A DNA stretch of 64,000 nt, taken from positions 4,180,501 through 4,244,500 of the forward strand of contig NC_069669.1 of the NCBI RefSeq assembly GCF_027244095.1, given 5' to 3'. The first letter of the stretch is position 1. Each line of letters opens with the position of its first letter. The notes beneath the pieces were generated by a model. It made no database searches, had not been told where the DNA came from, and saw only the letters and a list, made by a program, of their open reading frames with translations. The translations under genes and the position numbers were made by a program. This DNA is from Hemicordylus capensis (Eukaryota > Chordata > Lepidosauria > Squamata > Cordylidae). Positions 20,601 through 28,522 of this stretch are shown here, piece after piece.

Positions 20601-23007
20601 ATGGCTTTAAGAGGGGATTAGACAACTTATGAAGGAAGAAGAGCGATCTATCAGTGCCTGCTAATCATGATGGTCATGGGGAACTTTGCAGACAGATAGG
20701 TAATGAAGAGAAGATGCTCAGTATCAGGAGAGAAACGACACAGGTTGACTCATGCTGCTAAATACTACTTGCCAGGAGCATGAGAGGAGAGGGCTCTGCT
20801 TGGGGCCTTCCACTGTGGGCAGCAAGATGCTGAACTAAGTGGGTCTTTGATCTGACCTTGTATGCCTGGTAATATGTTCCAAAATGTTGTTAACTTATTT
20901 AGAATGTACTGAGGGGAAAGAGAAGAGAGCTTCAGACAAAGCAGACTCCGCACCAGAAAGTCTGAACCCGGATCCTCCTCTGCCAGCATTACAGTCAGCA
21001 AAGCAGGTAAAAATGGGGCTGTTGGACATACGCTTGGGGGACAGTTTGGGGTGTGTAGATGGGGTGTTTGGGGTGATCTAGCCGATAAGATGCATGGCTA
21101 GAAAGCCAAGCTGATATTTGTGGCCCCTTGCATTTGAAAACAAAGCCTAGGAACTCATTTGTCCCAGTCCAGCAGTTCTGGTCCACCAGGGCATGGTTCT
21201 GAGAACATGTGGTGCTTGTCAGTAAGAGGTTTTGAGTCTAGTCAGTACCTGGATGAAAAGGTACCATGGGGCTCCCTGTGTGTTACCCTGAGTGCCATGA
21301 TGGGAGAGAGGCTGGATAGCGGTGAAGTATTGACACCCAAGGTAGTTGATCAAACTTATGGATAAGGTATGGATGCCACTTCTCTGGAATTAAAAGGCTC
21401 TATAGAGTTTTCTGAGTCAGAGGAAGCCTTGCGAAGCCTTGGGTTTGATACATACAGCTGCTTCTTGGATATAGATTCTCAAATGTTACTGTAGAGAAGG
21501 TGGGCATGGAGAGTGCTTCATCTTTTTTCCACTAGAGGGCTGCGCTTGAATGCAAAATCAATCACTGCTTTCCACCTCCTGATCGAAAGGCAGACTAATT
21601 TAGAATAAGCAGACTCATTAATTGTGCTGCTGGACAGAAAACATTCCAGTTTGGAGAGACATAAGCAGTCAGGCATGTGGATCAAAGGTGCTAAGTGGTG
21701 AGAAGCATTTCCCTTTGGGAAAGTCTCTTCGTAATTGGATGTTGAGTAGAAACGAAGTTCAACCAAACTCAGGGAGCCAGCTTTTTGTGTTGGTTCCTTA
21801 CTGTATTATCTACTGGTACTTGGAGGAAACAGCCCGCAGCACTGGACAGACCCAAACTGTCGGTATTCAGCAGCTTCATATTTCAGTGACTGGAGCACTG
21901 AACGTGGAGTTGACAGACCTGGAATTGAATCTCCTACCCCAATCAGAGAGTGCCAGACTGGTGGTCTCTTAAAACCAGTGTGCTGCTTTCTGACGCTTGT
22001 TCCAGATGAAGAACTACTGCATTGCAGTGACCAATCCCACATACAGTTCCGCTATCACTTATCTGGACTGCTCCAGACCAGCAGTGTTCCGGATTTTGGA
22101 AACGTCCGGTATATTCTGTAGTGAGGTGCAACTCTCGTGATAGCGCACGAGAGTTCCAGGGGCTACAATCAATGGCGGCAGCGAGGAGGAGGAGGCAGGT
22201 GGCGGCAGAGGTGGGCGTGCTGCGGGTGGGCGAGTGGCAGCGGAACGGCCTGGCCCGGCCCTGAGGGAGGTGGCTTGACCACATTTTAAAAGTGAGTTGA
22301 GGTGCTCCCCCCCCCACTTTTCCCCCTGTGTCATGTCCGGATTTTGGAGCATTCCGGATTTCGGGTGTCCAGATAAGGGATACCCGACCTGTATACCTTT
22401 GTGAATGCAAATATGGAGTAGGAGGCACTATGCACTCTTAAAAGCAATTAATGACAAGTTTGCAAATAATTGGCTTAGCATAGCAGTAATAACCTCCTGA
22501 CCTGTTTTTCGAAGTAGCATGGATTCAAGTGTAGTTCCTTCCTTATGGTTTTGTAGTTCTGGCCTTTCCTGTGCAGCAGAGAGACTAAAGCTTCTGCTTC
22601 CCTAGGTTCCGGAGCGGTTTCCCCATCTTCCTCCGTTGCCACGGATCCGTTTGCACCCGGAGCACATGGATGGGTTCAAAGGCACCTTCCCACCTCAGAA
22701 GCTGCAGCTCGCAGTGGCTCAGGTCCAGAATCCCAAAGGCATTGCTCTCCAGTGGAACGTCGACAAGGTGGACCCACGGTGTGCCCCCATCGAGAGCTTC
22801 CACTTGTTCGTATGCCTGGAAAGTGCAGCCAATGGGACCCTTTCTTCCTGGATAAGGACGAATGAGATCCAGGCATTGCCTCTCCCCATGGCTTGCTCTC
22901 TATCCCAGTTCCCAAATTCTGGCCGGTGTTACTTCACCATGCAGTCGAAGGATATTTATGGGCGTTACGGACCCTTCTGTGACATTGGATGCATTTCTGC
23001 TGTATAG
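10543..23007 (+). CDS. ATF7IP2: ATF7IP2 (MCAF2), SETDB1/MBD1-associated chromatin cofactor, ten coding exons
   Basis: Ten exons join into 1785 nt with no stop before the end, giving 594 residues (human is about 680). Exons: 10543-11176, 12386-12507, 14104-14235, 15237-15308, 16376-16518, 17462-17523, 19053-19117, 19930-19978, 20903-21006, 22606-23007. The N-terminus (RKTMTPSSRKQMELL) resembles human ATF7IP2. RRKKR at 213-217 is a nuclear signal. Residues 253-320 form a predicted coiled coil in the region that in the ATF7IP family binds SETDB1. ILLIDLTEE at 412-420 is a SUMO-interaction motif. Residues 494-590 form a fibronectin III domain with the family words ALPLPMACSLSQF and KDIYGRYGPFCD. 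Family knowledge: it links SETDB1 to MBD1/ATF7 and heterochromatin, and in mouse acts in meiotic silencing. The paralogue ATF7IP is less likely because of the short length and the adjacent EMP2. Confidence 0.95.
12386..12507 (+). CDS. ATF7IP2: ATF7IP2 coding exon 2 (nuclear signal), GC donor
   Basis: Entered in phase 1 after TTTTTTCCAAAG. It encodes the basic cluster RRKKR followed by an acidic, serine-rich stretch (SESDED, SDSGSSGSE). The exon ends AAG|GCAAGC, so the intron starts with GC rather than GT. The reading phase into the next exon and the absence of a usable nearby GT support this boundary. Confidence 0.88.
12930..13640 (+). mobile_element. CR1-like LINE 3' end, split by a DNA transposon
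   Basis: The left part (to 13018) reads TTAGAAAGACCCTCAAGATA, CACCTGTTTTCTCAGGC. The right part (from 13493) continues TTGGTTTTATTCTATGAAAT and ends CACTGCCTGGAGATGCACAT, ATATGAATATGATAAAATAA. The two halves join smoothly once the insertion at 13019-13492 is removed. It lies in ATF7IP2 intron 3. Confidence 0.85.
13019..13492. mobile_element. mariner-type MITE nested in a CR1 copy
   Basis: 474 bp with inverted ends CCGTATTTTTCAGC and, in complement, CTGTATTTTGAGGC. It is flanked by TA at 13017-13018 and 13493-13494. Inside, AATGCCACATCAATGTG near the left and TTGTGGCATTTCTGCC near the right are also inverted. TA duplications point to the Tc1/mariner superfamily. Confidence 0.8.
14104..14235 (+). 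CDS. ATF7IP2: ATF7IP2 coding exon 3 (coiled coil, first part)
   Basis: 44 codons in phase 0, after the acceptor CTATTGTAG and before the donor GTA|GTAAGA. The heptad-like sequence (LDKNLQHLSERIDR) begins the conserved helical segment assigned to SETDB1 binding in the ATF7IP family. Confidence 0.93.
15237..15308 (+). CDS. ATF7IP2: ATF7IP2 coding exon 4 (coiled coil, second part)
   Basis: 24 codons in phase 0 with strong splice sites (TTTCCTCTCAG| and AAG|GTAAGT). It continues the helix (KKISRLDRRVNAVIAFQK). Confidence 0.93.
15405..16115 (-). mobile_element. Possible LINE 3' region
   Basis: In reverse it ends CCAAATAAAAGGTGATTGAT, a poly(A)-signal-like end. It contains an AT-rich stretch followed by open words (QTSNYASLYLAQTFHRLKLLVL). 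The pattern resembles the reverse-strand LINE 3' ends at 43755-44112 and 47295-48430, but the family match is weak. Confidence 0.45.
16376..16518 (+). CDS. ATF7IP2: ATF7IP2 coding exon 5
   Basis: Acceptor CTTCCTCCTTCCCAG. Two donors are possible, GCT|GTAAGG ending at 16513 and AAG|GTAGGC ending at 16518. Only the second (phase 2) keeps the frame open in the next exon; the first meets TGA within seven codons. The exon encodes a Ser-rich linker (SSQSARSTKTPPTHSK). Confidence 0.88.
17462..17523 (+). CDS. ATF7IP2: ATF7IP2 coding exon 6
   Basis: 62 nt, entered in phase 2 and left in phase 1 (GCAG|GTACAG). It encodes CGVISLDDNQTSDMQSVNVA, which is poorly conserved. The call rests on frame compatibility with both neighbours and on the pyrimidine-rich acceptor GCTTTTTTAATCAG. 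Confidence 0.8.
17585..17614. repeat. (CT)n microsatellite
   Basis: About 15 perfect CT repeats in the ATF7IP2 intron after coding exon 6, about 60 bp past the donor. Confidence 0.95.
18300..18625 (+). mobile_element. CR1-like LINE 3' end
   Basis: CAGGCACCAGTTGAAAACCT GGCGTTTTGG is a CR1-type C-terminal coding remnant. A UTR follows with TTTTATCTCATTTTCTA and GGTGCTTTGAGGTTAGTTTC, the usual terminal GCTTTGAGG word. It is diverged and lies in an ATF7IP2 intron. Confidence 0.6.
19053..19117 (+). CDS. ATF7IP2: ATF7IP2 coding exon 7
   Basis: 65 nt, entered in phase 1 and left in phase 0 (CAG|GTCAGT). It encodes a polar linker (QQKEASTNADAPMETP). It is supported by frame and splice sites rather than by strong homology. 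Confidence 0.8.
19675..19910 (+). mobile_element. Sauria SINE, near full length
   Basis: It starts with the tRNA-like head (GTGGTGTAGCAGTTAGTG box A, then GACTAGGACCGGTGAGACC). The body TCAGCCATGAAACTCACTGG and CTCAGCCTAACCTACCTCAC follow, then TTGTTGTGAGGA, GGGCTCCTAGGAGGAAGAGC and a (TTAA)n tail. This is the standard order of the squamate Sauria SINE. Its tail ends 19 bp before ATF7IP2 coding exon 8. Confidence 0.95.
19930..19978 (+). CDS. ATF7IP2: ATF7IP2 coding exon 8 (SUMO-interaction motif)
   Basis: 49 nt encoding SILLIDLTEEGSSAAK. The hydrophobic core followed by acidic residues is a canonical SUMO-interaction motif, as known for the ATF7IP family. Acceptor TTTCCTAATTGCAG, donor AAAG|GTGACG (phase 1). 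Confidence 0.9.
20555..20882 (+). mobile_element. Interspersed repeat ending in TGATCYGACCTTGTATG-type tail
   Basis: The order TGGAACTCACTGCCAC, GATGGCTTTAAGAGGGGAT, CTAATCATGATGGTCATGG, GGAGAGGGCTCT and TGATCTGACC is that of a common reptilian repeat whose consensus ends in a GATCCAGCAGGGCTCTTCTTATG-like motif. Related fragments lie at about 14590-14657 (+) and 41340-41430 (-). Class uncertain, perhaps a LINE 3' region. It ends about 20 bp before ATF7IP2 coding exon 9. Confidence 0.7.
20903..21006 (+). CDS. ATF7IP2: ATF7IP2 coding exon 9
   Basis: 104 nt, phase 1 to phase 0, between TAACTTATTTAG and CAG|GTAAAA. It encodes an acidic/polar then proline-rich linker (DPPLPALQSAKQ) leading to the terminal domain. 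The acceptor has a weak pyrimidine tract. Confidence 0.87.
22044..22391. mobile_element. Tc1/mariner (Tigger-like) MITE with CpG-rich core
   Basis: The ends are inverted: CAGTTCCGCTATCACTTATC at 22044 and, on the opposite strand, CAGGTCGGGTATCCCTTATC ending at 22391. Both are followed by TGGAC and then by TCCGGA/ATCCGG motifs. TA dinucleotides flank both ends (22042-22043 and 22392-22393), the mariner-superfamily target duplication. The core at about 22150-22265 is very GC- and CpG-rich, and a perfect 10-bp hairpin lies at 22130-22155. It sits in the last intron of ATF7IP2. Confidence 0.82.
22606..23007 (+). CDS. ATF7IP2: ATF7IP2 terminal coding exon (fibronectin III domain)
   Basis: 133 codons plus TAG, after the acceptor GCTTCTGCTTCCCTAG. 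It opens with a proline-rich linker (HLPPLPRIRLHPEH), then the fibronectin III fold: LQLAVAQVQNPKGIALQW for the first strands, SFHLFVCLE, ALPLPMACSLSQF and KDIYGRYGPFCDIGC. This is the most conserved part of ATF7IP proteins and fixes the identification. Confidence 0.96.
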   Translation, partial: VPERFPHLPPLPRIRLHPEHMDGFKGTFPPQKLQLAVAQVQNPKGIALQWNVDKVDPRCAPIESFHLFVCLESAANGTLSSWIRTNEIQALPLPMACSLSQFPNSGRCYFTMQSKDIYGRYGPFCDIGCISAV

Positions 23008-23520
23008 TTCCTGTACACCTGCCCCCTGTAACTTGTAGCTGAGACCTGTCCCCTGTAACTTGTTAAAATCTTACCTTCTGTCCTTTCACTCACCTCAGGA
23101 CTGACACAACTGTGAATTCTTTCTGCTTTGTTGTACTGCCGCCTTGCTGCACTGCCCACTTACCATTTTCTCTTCTGAATATTTTACATGTTTTTCTTTG
23201 AGCCTTCTCAGATCTGGTTTCCATAATTCCCCATTCTGTTTTCCCCCCTCATTGGCCTCCCTTTTGTTTCTTCAAAGGATATCATGATCATGGATAAGCT
23301 CTGTTTGGAAGGACAGGTTTTGTTTGTTTTTTAAGGTTGATTTTCTTATAAGAAAACACTCCTCGTAATCGTTAAATCACCTTCTAATACCAAAGGAATA
23401 ATGGTTAAAATTATATTTAATAGAAATAATAAAATGCCTTTGTGAAATTAAATTATGTGAAGCAGTGCCTCTTTAGTTAAGGTGAGTGGCATAAAATAAA
23501 AAGTTCTGTCATAAGCTGCA
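23008..23520 (+). terminator. ATF7IP2: ATF7IP2 3' UTR with poly(A) signals
   Basis: AT-rich sequence after the stop codon with AATAAA at 23428-23433 and again at 23495-23500. Either could direct cleavage, so the mRNA probably ends between about 23450 and 23525. Confidence 0.7.
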
Positions 23521-23524
23521 AAAT

Positions 23525-24395
23525 TCTGTTTTTTTTAATGCTATTATTCTAAATGCTATTGCTTATAAATAGGACAGTTATTGAACTAATAACTTGAAAC
23601 TTGGTGTGTGTGATCTAGTCAATGAGGTCTACAATGTGCCAAATTTCAAGGAGATCTGATTTTTTAAAAATGCTACATTTGCAACAGGTTAAAAAATGCT
23701 GAAAATTGACCCTTTGGTCCTCTTCTCCCCCGCCCAAATCTTTAGAACAGTGTAGCACAAATTTGTTGCAAATTTGGGAGACCACTGATGTACTCAGACA
23801 GGCTCGTCTGCTATTCTTGGTTTGGTGAAGTTTCGAGAGGTGGCTCAAAAGTGATTAAGGTTTTCCTGCCCCATTGAAGTATATGGGAAGCAAGCGTCGT
23901 CCTTCCTGCAGACTGTTTGAAGAATGAAGCTGGAATGCTGGCCCCGCTGACATGAATACTGACATAAGCAAGGAGAGCCAGCCATTGGGTTCTGTTGCAG
24001 GCGCAGGGCATCTTGAGTGATGGAGGGTGAACTCTTGGGAGGGGAAGACATTTTGGGGAAACCAGGTGGGTCGTGAGAGCAGTATGGGGGCTTCTGTCTG
24101 AGTCAGCCTGGCCATGTCCGTAGCCTCCTTTTCTTCCCCCTCCCCGTCCTCTCTTCTCTGTAAAGCAGAGTGTGACTCCCTCACATGGCTTCAGAATTAC
24201 CTCACGCTCCTCTCAGTGGACAGGGCCCGCTGCCCATCTCCCATGGTCAGAATGCTGACAGGAGAACTGCTCTTGGCTTATGCAGTGAGGAGGTCACATT
24301 GGCTTCAGTGAGTAGGGCTCCTTTACCTACAGCTATTTTATTTAAAATACAAACAAACCCTGAGGTAATCTCAGTTCCATTTTGCCTCTTTACTG
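23525..24395. other. Interval between convergent ATF7IP2 and EMP2, first part
   Basis: No coding exon, RNA gene or well-preserved repeat is recognised. Open frames up to about 110 residues on the minus strand have no homology that I can see. Confidence 0.55.
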
Positions 24396-24397
24396 TC

Positions 24398-25085
24398 TAT
24401 TCACAAACACACAAATGTATGACACAAAGTCACACATACAATACAAGCAAACGCACGAACACGCATGCACCATAAATACAAAAACACACAAAAGCACAAC
24501 ATACAAACTGACAAGCAGATGCAATGCACATGGCACAAACATACAACACAACACAAACACTTCGTGTTTCTGTATGCACGCAACACAACTGCAGAAACAC
24601 ACAAACATGTACAGAGATCCAATACACACAAAGTGCACAATACACAAGCAGATGCAATGCACAACACACACAGCACATAAACACAGATGCTTGTGTTTTT
24701 GTGTTGCGCTACACAGGTACAAGACACATGTGATGCATGCACATCACACAATACATATGATGCAAAGACGCATGCAACATAAATAAACATACAAACATGC
24801 AAATGTCTACACACACAGCCATGCAAACACACACTCACATGACATGAATGCATACAATCTTAAGCACATGCATGCGTGCACGCACACAGAGGTACAGAAA
24901 CATGCATACAAGCACTTTCACAAACGAACGTGGACCCAAACACATGGATATGCAACACAAGCAAGCAAGCACGCACCCACACAAGTATTTGGAAATATAT
25001 GCACAAACGTGCAACACAAGGACACACACAGAGAAACAAAAGTGCACCCACCATCAAGCATAGGGACACAAACACAAGTTTCCTT
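24398..25085. repeat. CA-rich low-complexity tract, about 690 bp
   Basis: An irregular mix of ACACA, CATACA, AACACAAA, GCATGC and ATGCA words, strongly biased to C and A on the plus strand. No fixed unit is seen. It is not one microsatellite but looks like a diverged expansion, with many alternating purine-pyrimidine runs. Six-frame translations give His/Thr- or Cys/Val-rich open frames up to about 150 residues, which are compositional artefacts. Confidence 0.85.
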
Positions 25086-28000
25086 TTCACACAAAGCCCA
25101 ACTTATCCCACAGTCCCCAACTCGCTTTCTCCTAGAACTTGGAGTGGTGTGGGGATCTTTGTTTTTACAATGGGAAAACTTAGGTCAGTGATCATCACTA
25201 TTTTTCAAGTGACGGCTGCTTTGGTTAAAAAAAAAAAAAAAGTCTCCAGTGTGAGAACTATTTCCCACCTCCATGTATACTGTGCTTTTCCCAGCGCAAG
25301 AGGAAGAAAAAAAGAGAGCGCTGATGGGGAGATATACAGTGCATGTGCAGGACACTGAAATTTGCATTCTGTGTGAATCTTTAAATCTGAGATCTAACCA
25401 GTCAGCTTTCACATGCTTTCAAGCATTCATTACAGCCTTGAGGACTAGTTGCTTATCTGTTAAAAACAAATGCTGAGATGTCAGAATCTGCACTTTGGGT
25501 ACCTATTTGTGTGGTACCAAAAGCCAGGGCACAGCCATACCTGTACATTCTTGTCATCCCTATTAAGTTTTTAAATTCCATATTTACTCGAATAGAAGGT
25601 GACTCTGAATGTAAGACAATGCCTTAAAGATGTAAACCTGTATTTACCCAAAAGAAAGAGGATGCACTCTATATTTAACAGGGAATAGGAAAAAACCTCA
25701 ACTTGGATTTATGATATGGTGGTTTGTTTTCCTCAGATAATTAGACACTGTTAAGAACAGAGCTAAAATGCTGGTGTCGGCACAATGCAGGTGGTTGTAA
25801 CTTTTATTTTCATATACACAGTGGGTTTATATAAACACAGTACAGTTGAGGCACAGTCAGTAGAGTTAAGCTAGCAATCTGAAAAAAGGCTGGTCACTGA
25901 GAAATCAAACATATTTGTAAATCTGTTTTCTTTGTAATTTAAAATATATATATATATATCAAAAAATGGCCATAGTAAGGTAAAAAGGACTGCTGTTCTT
26001 CCTGGTGGTGTAGCAATGGCAGTAGCATTGTTGGGGGAAAAATAAAAGTTGCAGTTACTAGACTGGACTGTCTGGTTCTTTTGACTCACTTTCATTTCAG
26101 TGGGCAGAATGGCATGTCAGTTTTGTTATCCATGCATGCTGTTCTTGACATAAAGATGTTGACATAAAGATGTCCGTCCCGCCCCCGGTGTTTTTGAAAA
26201 AAAAATTTGAAATCTTGGGGAAATTGAAATATGTGCAACACTTTTTAAAGATCTTTACAGGTCTGGAATCATATTGTATCTTTAGGATAATTTTATTTAT
26301 GTATCATTTTCTTATTTCCCTATGTAAACCGCTTTGGAAATCTTTGTTGAAAAGCGATATATAAATGTTGGTGGTGGTTGTTAGGATCATTTACTTAAAA
26401 CCTGCTTTGCTTACAACATTGATCATGTTTTGTATATTACATTTAGAAGTTTAGTTTATTCAGACAATTAGTCCAAATGTAATTATTTACTTTTAAATGT
26501 TTAATTTTTGTTACAAATGGACTGCAGTCTGCTGAACTCCAAGGAATCCAGCATCTTTGTGAGCCAGTTTCTTCTATTTTCAACATAAGCCTTTTGCCTG
26601 CTCCTTATAAACTGTCAAAAGCAGTTTAACATTTTGCCTGCTCCTCTTGATGTTCAAAAAGTGGGGAAAACCTGGCTTACAAACAGTGCAGCGAACCCTG
26701 TGGCAAGCAGTTCATCATGAAACTTTGACTAACCATTCTCATTTTCTGAGCTGTCACTATCGGCAGTTATTCCTCCTTCTGATCCTTCATTTTTATTGTT
26801 TGAATGACTTATGAAAACTGAATTGCCTGGACTGAGACAAGCCTCCCTACCTTTTCACATGTTCATTTATTTTTAAATCTGGTATATTTCTAAACATAGA
26901 CCAGTTTCACATGCTACAGAAGAGGGAGGAATCAGAAGCAAGCAAGAAGCTTGGGAGTGTAAAAGCCAGAACATTTTTCCTTAGTTCATAATTCCAAAAT
27001 AAAATATTTCATAATCCATTTTTTTCCTTGGGGGGGGGAGTCCTTTTTTAAAAATGTTTCTTTTCTGCATTTTTCTGGGGGTCCCCCCCCCACAAGACCT
27101 TCACATCTCTAGTTCTGCCTGGTTTGAAATCACCTTTCAACTTCTCCTGTGTGTCCTTGTGAATACAGAAGGGATGCATTTGTAATGCAAATGGGCATTC
27201 TGGCCAAAGTGGACTCTTATCGGCATTACAAAGCAATTGAGTATTCAACACTCCTGTGGCACAGGTTAGAGGGTTGGACTAGAAGACCTTCTAGATCCCT
27301 TCCAGTTTTGTACATGAGCCCCCTGCCTACACCCTGTACATCCTCAGAAAGCCTTTTAAAAGTTGATTTCCTCAAAAAGCAAGAGAAAACTAACAAGGTA
27401 AGATTTAACGGTAAAAGTAGAGATCAGCCTAGAATTTAGTTTTACAGATCGTTGCCTTTATTGCAAAATACTCCAGGTGTGGATTAAGGTAGCAAGTCCT
27501 TCAGGGGTAACTCTGTGCTTCTCGAGGTAGCTCTGGACATATGGTTTGAGAAGAAAAGAATCTGTGCTCAGAAGTCCCAAGCAACTGGTTTGATCTTAAA
27601 AATATAGTGCTCTCTCTGAACCCCTGAGGGTGTTCTCTCTGCATCTACAGAATATCATTTTTATCTGTGATAAGTTAGGATGCTTCTAGCTAGAGCGGTT
27701 TAATGTGCAAGCACAGGAGAGGCATTGAAGGACATGCTGAATTGGTTATGCAATATGCATCCATGCTCCCAGAGCTGCGGCAAGGCCCTGCTAGGTAAGC
27801 CTAGCATGGTAGCTCCGAATCAGCGGCCTCTGTACCAGTCACTCTCTTAGGAAGGACCTTCTCTCTTGAAGAATTAAAAGCTAACCTGCATCCACAGAAA
27901 TACTTTGGGGGCCAGAAGCATCTCACTCATCTCCCCAAGGAGAACCCAGTTGGTTCCACATTACTAATGGCCGGATAAGGTTTAAGTATACCCCACTTTG

Positions 28001-28337
28001 GCAGTTGCAAATATTCATCCTAGAGAGTAGAAAGGAGCCCACCCGCCTTATGTTAATACCTAGTAACTTTACATTTGTCTGAAAGCTGCACAAGAGAAAA
28101 ATAGCATTGGCTGTGGTTTAAGGTTTGTTTCTTTTTTAAATCCATGATTGGGGAGGCCAGGTTTTCCACGTCACCCACAGCTTTTCTCCTCCCACAGTCC
28201 TTGTTTCATACCACGAGACCAAAAAAAGGAACAATAACTTTACTACAAAACCACTTCTGATGATATACAAAACAGTTGCTAGGATTTTTCAGTACTGTGA
28301 AGATAGAAATTTGACTAGCGGCGGCAGCAAAAGTGTC
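25086..28337 (-). other. EMP2: Probable EMP2 3' UTR and convergent intergenic DNA
   Basis: No coding exon is visible. EMP2 mRNAs in other vertebrates have long 3' UTRs (my recollection for human is over 4 kb), so much of this interval is likely transcribed on the minus strand. Minus-strand AATAAA occurs near 27452, 26868, 26457, 26290 and 25805; which is used cannot be told. A tail-family repeat lies at 26280-26385. A possible DNA-transposon remnant starting with ATATTTACTCGAATAGAAGG lies at about 25580-25700. Confidence 0.5.
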
Positions 28338-28522
28338 TTATTTGCGCTTCCTTAATATGAGGTACATGATGCCGCTGACCAAAGTGAAAGCAAAGGCAAC
28401 CCAAGCCACAATGTAGGAATAGCCGAACTGGCCGCTCTTCACATCAAAGGTGTACAAGTAGCCCGTGTGCAGCTCTTCGTGCCGGTCAGTGTAAATAGAT
28501 GCTGCAATCATAACGCACAGGC
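28338..28522 (-). CDS. EMP2: EMP2 terminal coding exon (TM3 end, TM4)
   Basis: Minus-strand acceptor CCTTCTCCACAG, entered in phase 1. It encodes the end of TM3 ([13 protein letters not shown]), the second extracellular loop ([18 protein letters not shown]) and TM4, with TAA at 28340-28338. The loop is the least conserved part and accounts for the one-residue length difference from human. Confidence 0.96.

Noticed and set aside
24401-25358. Cys/Val-rich and His/Thr-rich frames up to 160 residues
   Set aside because: Generated by the CA-rich tract; low complexity and open in several frames at once.
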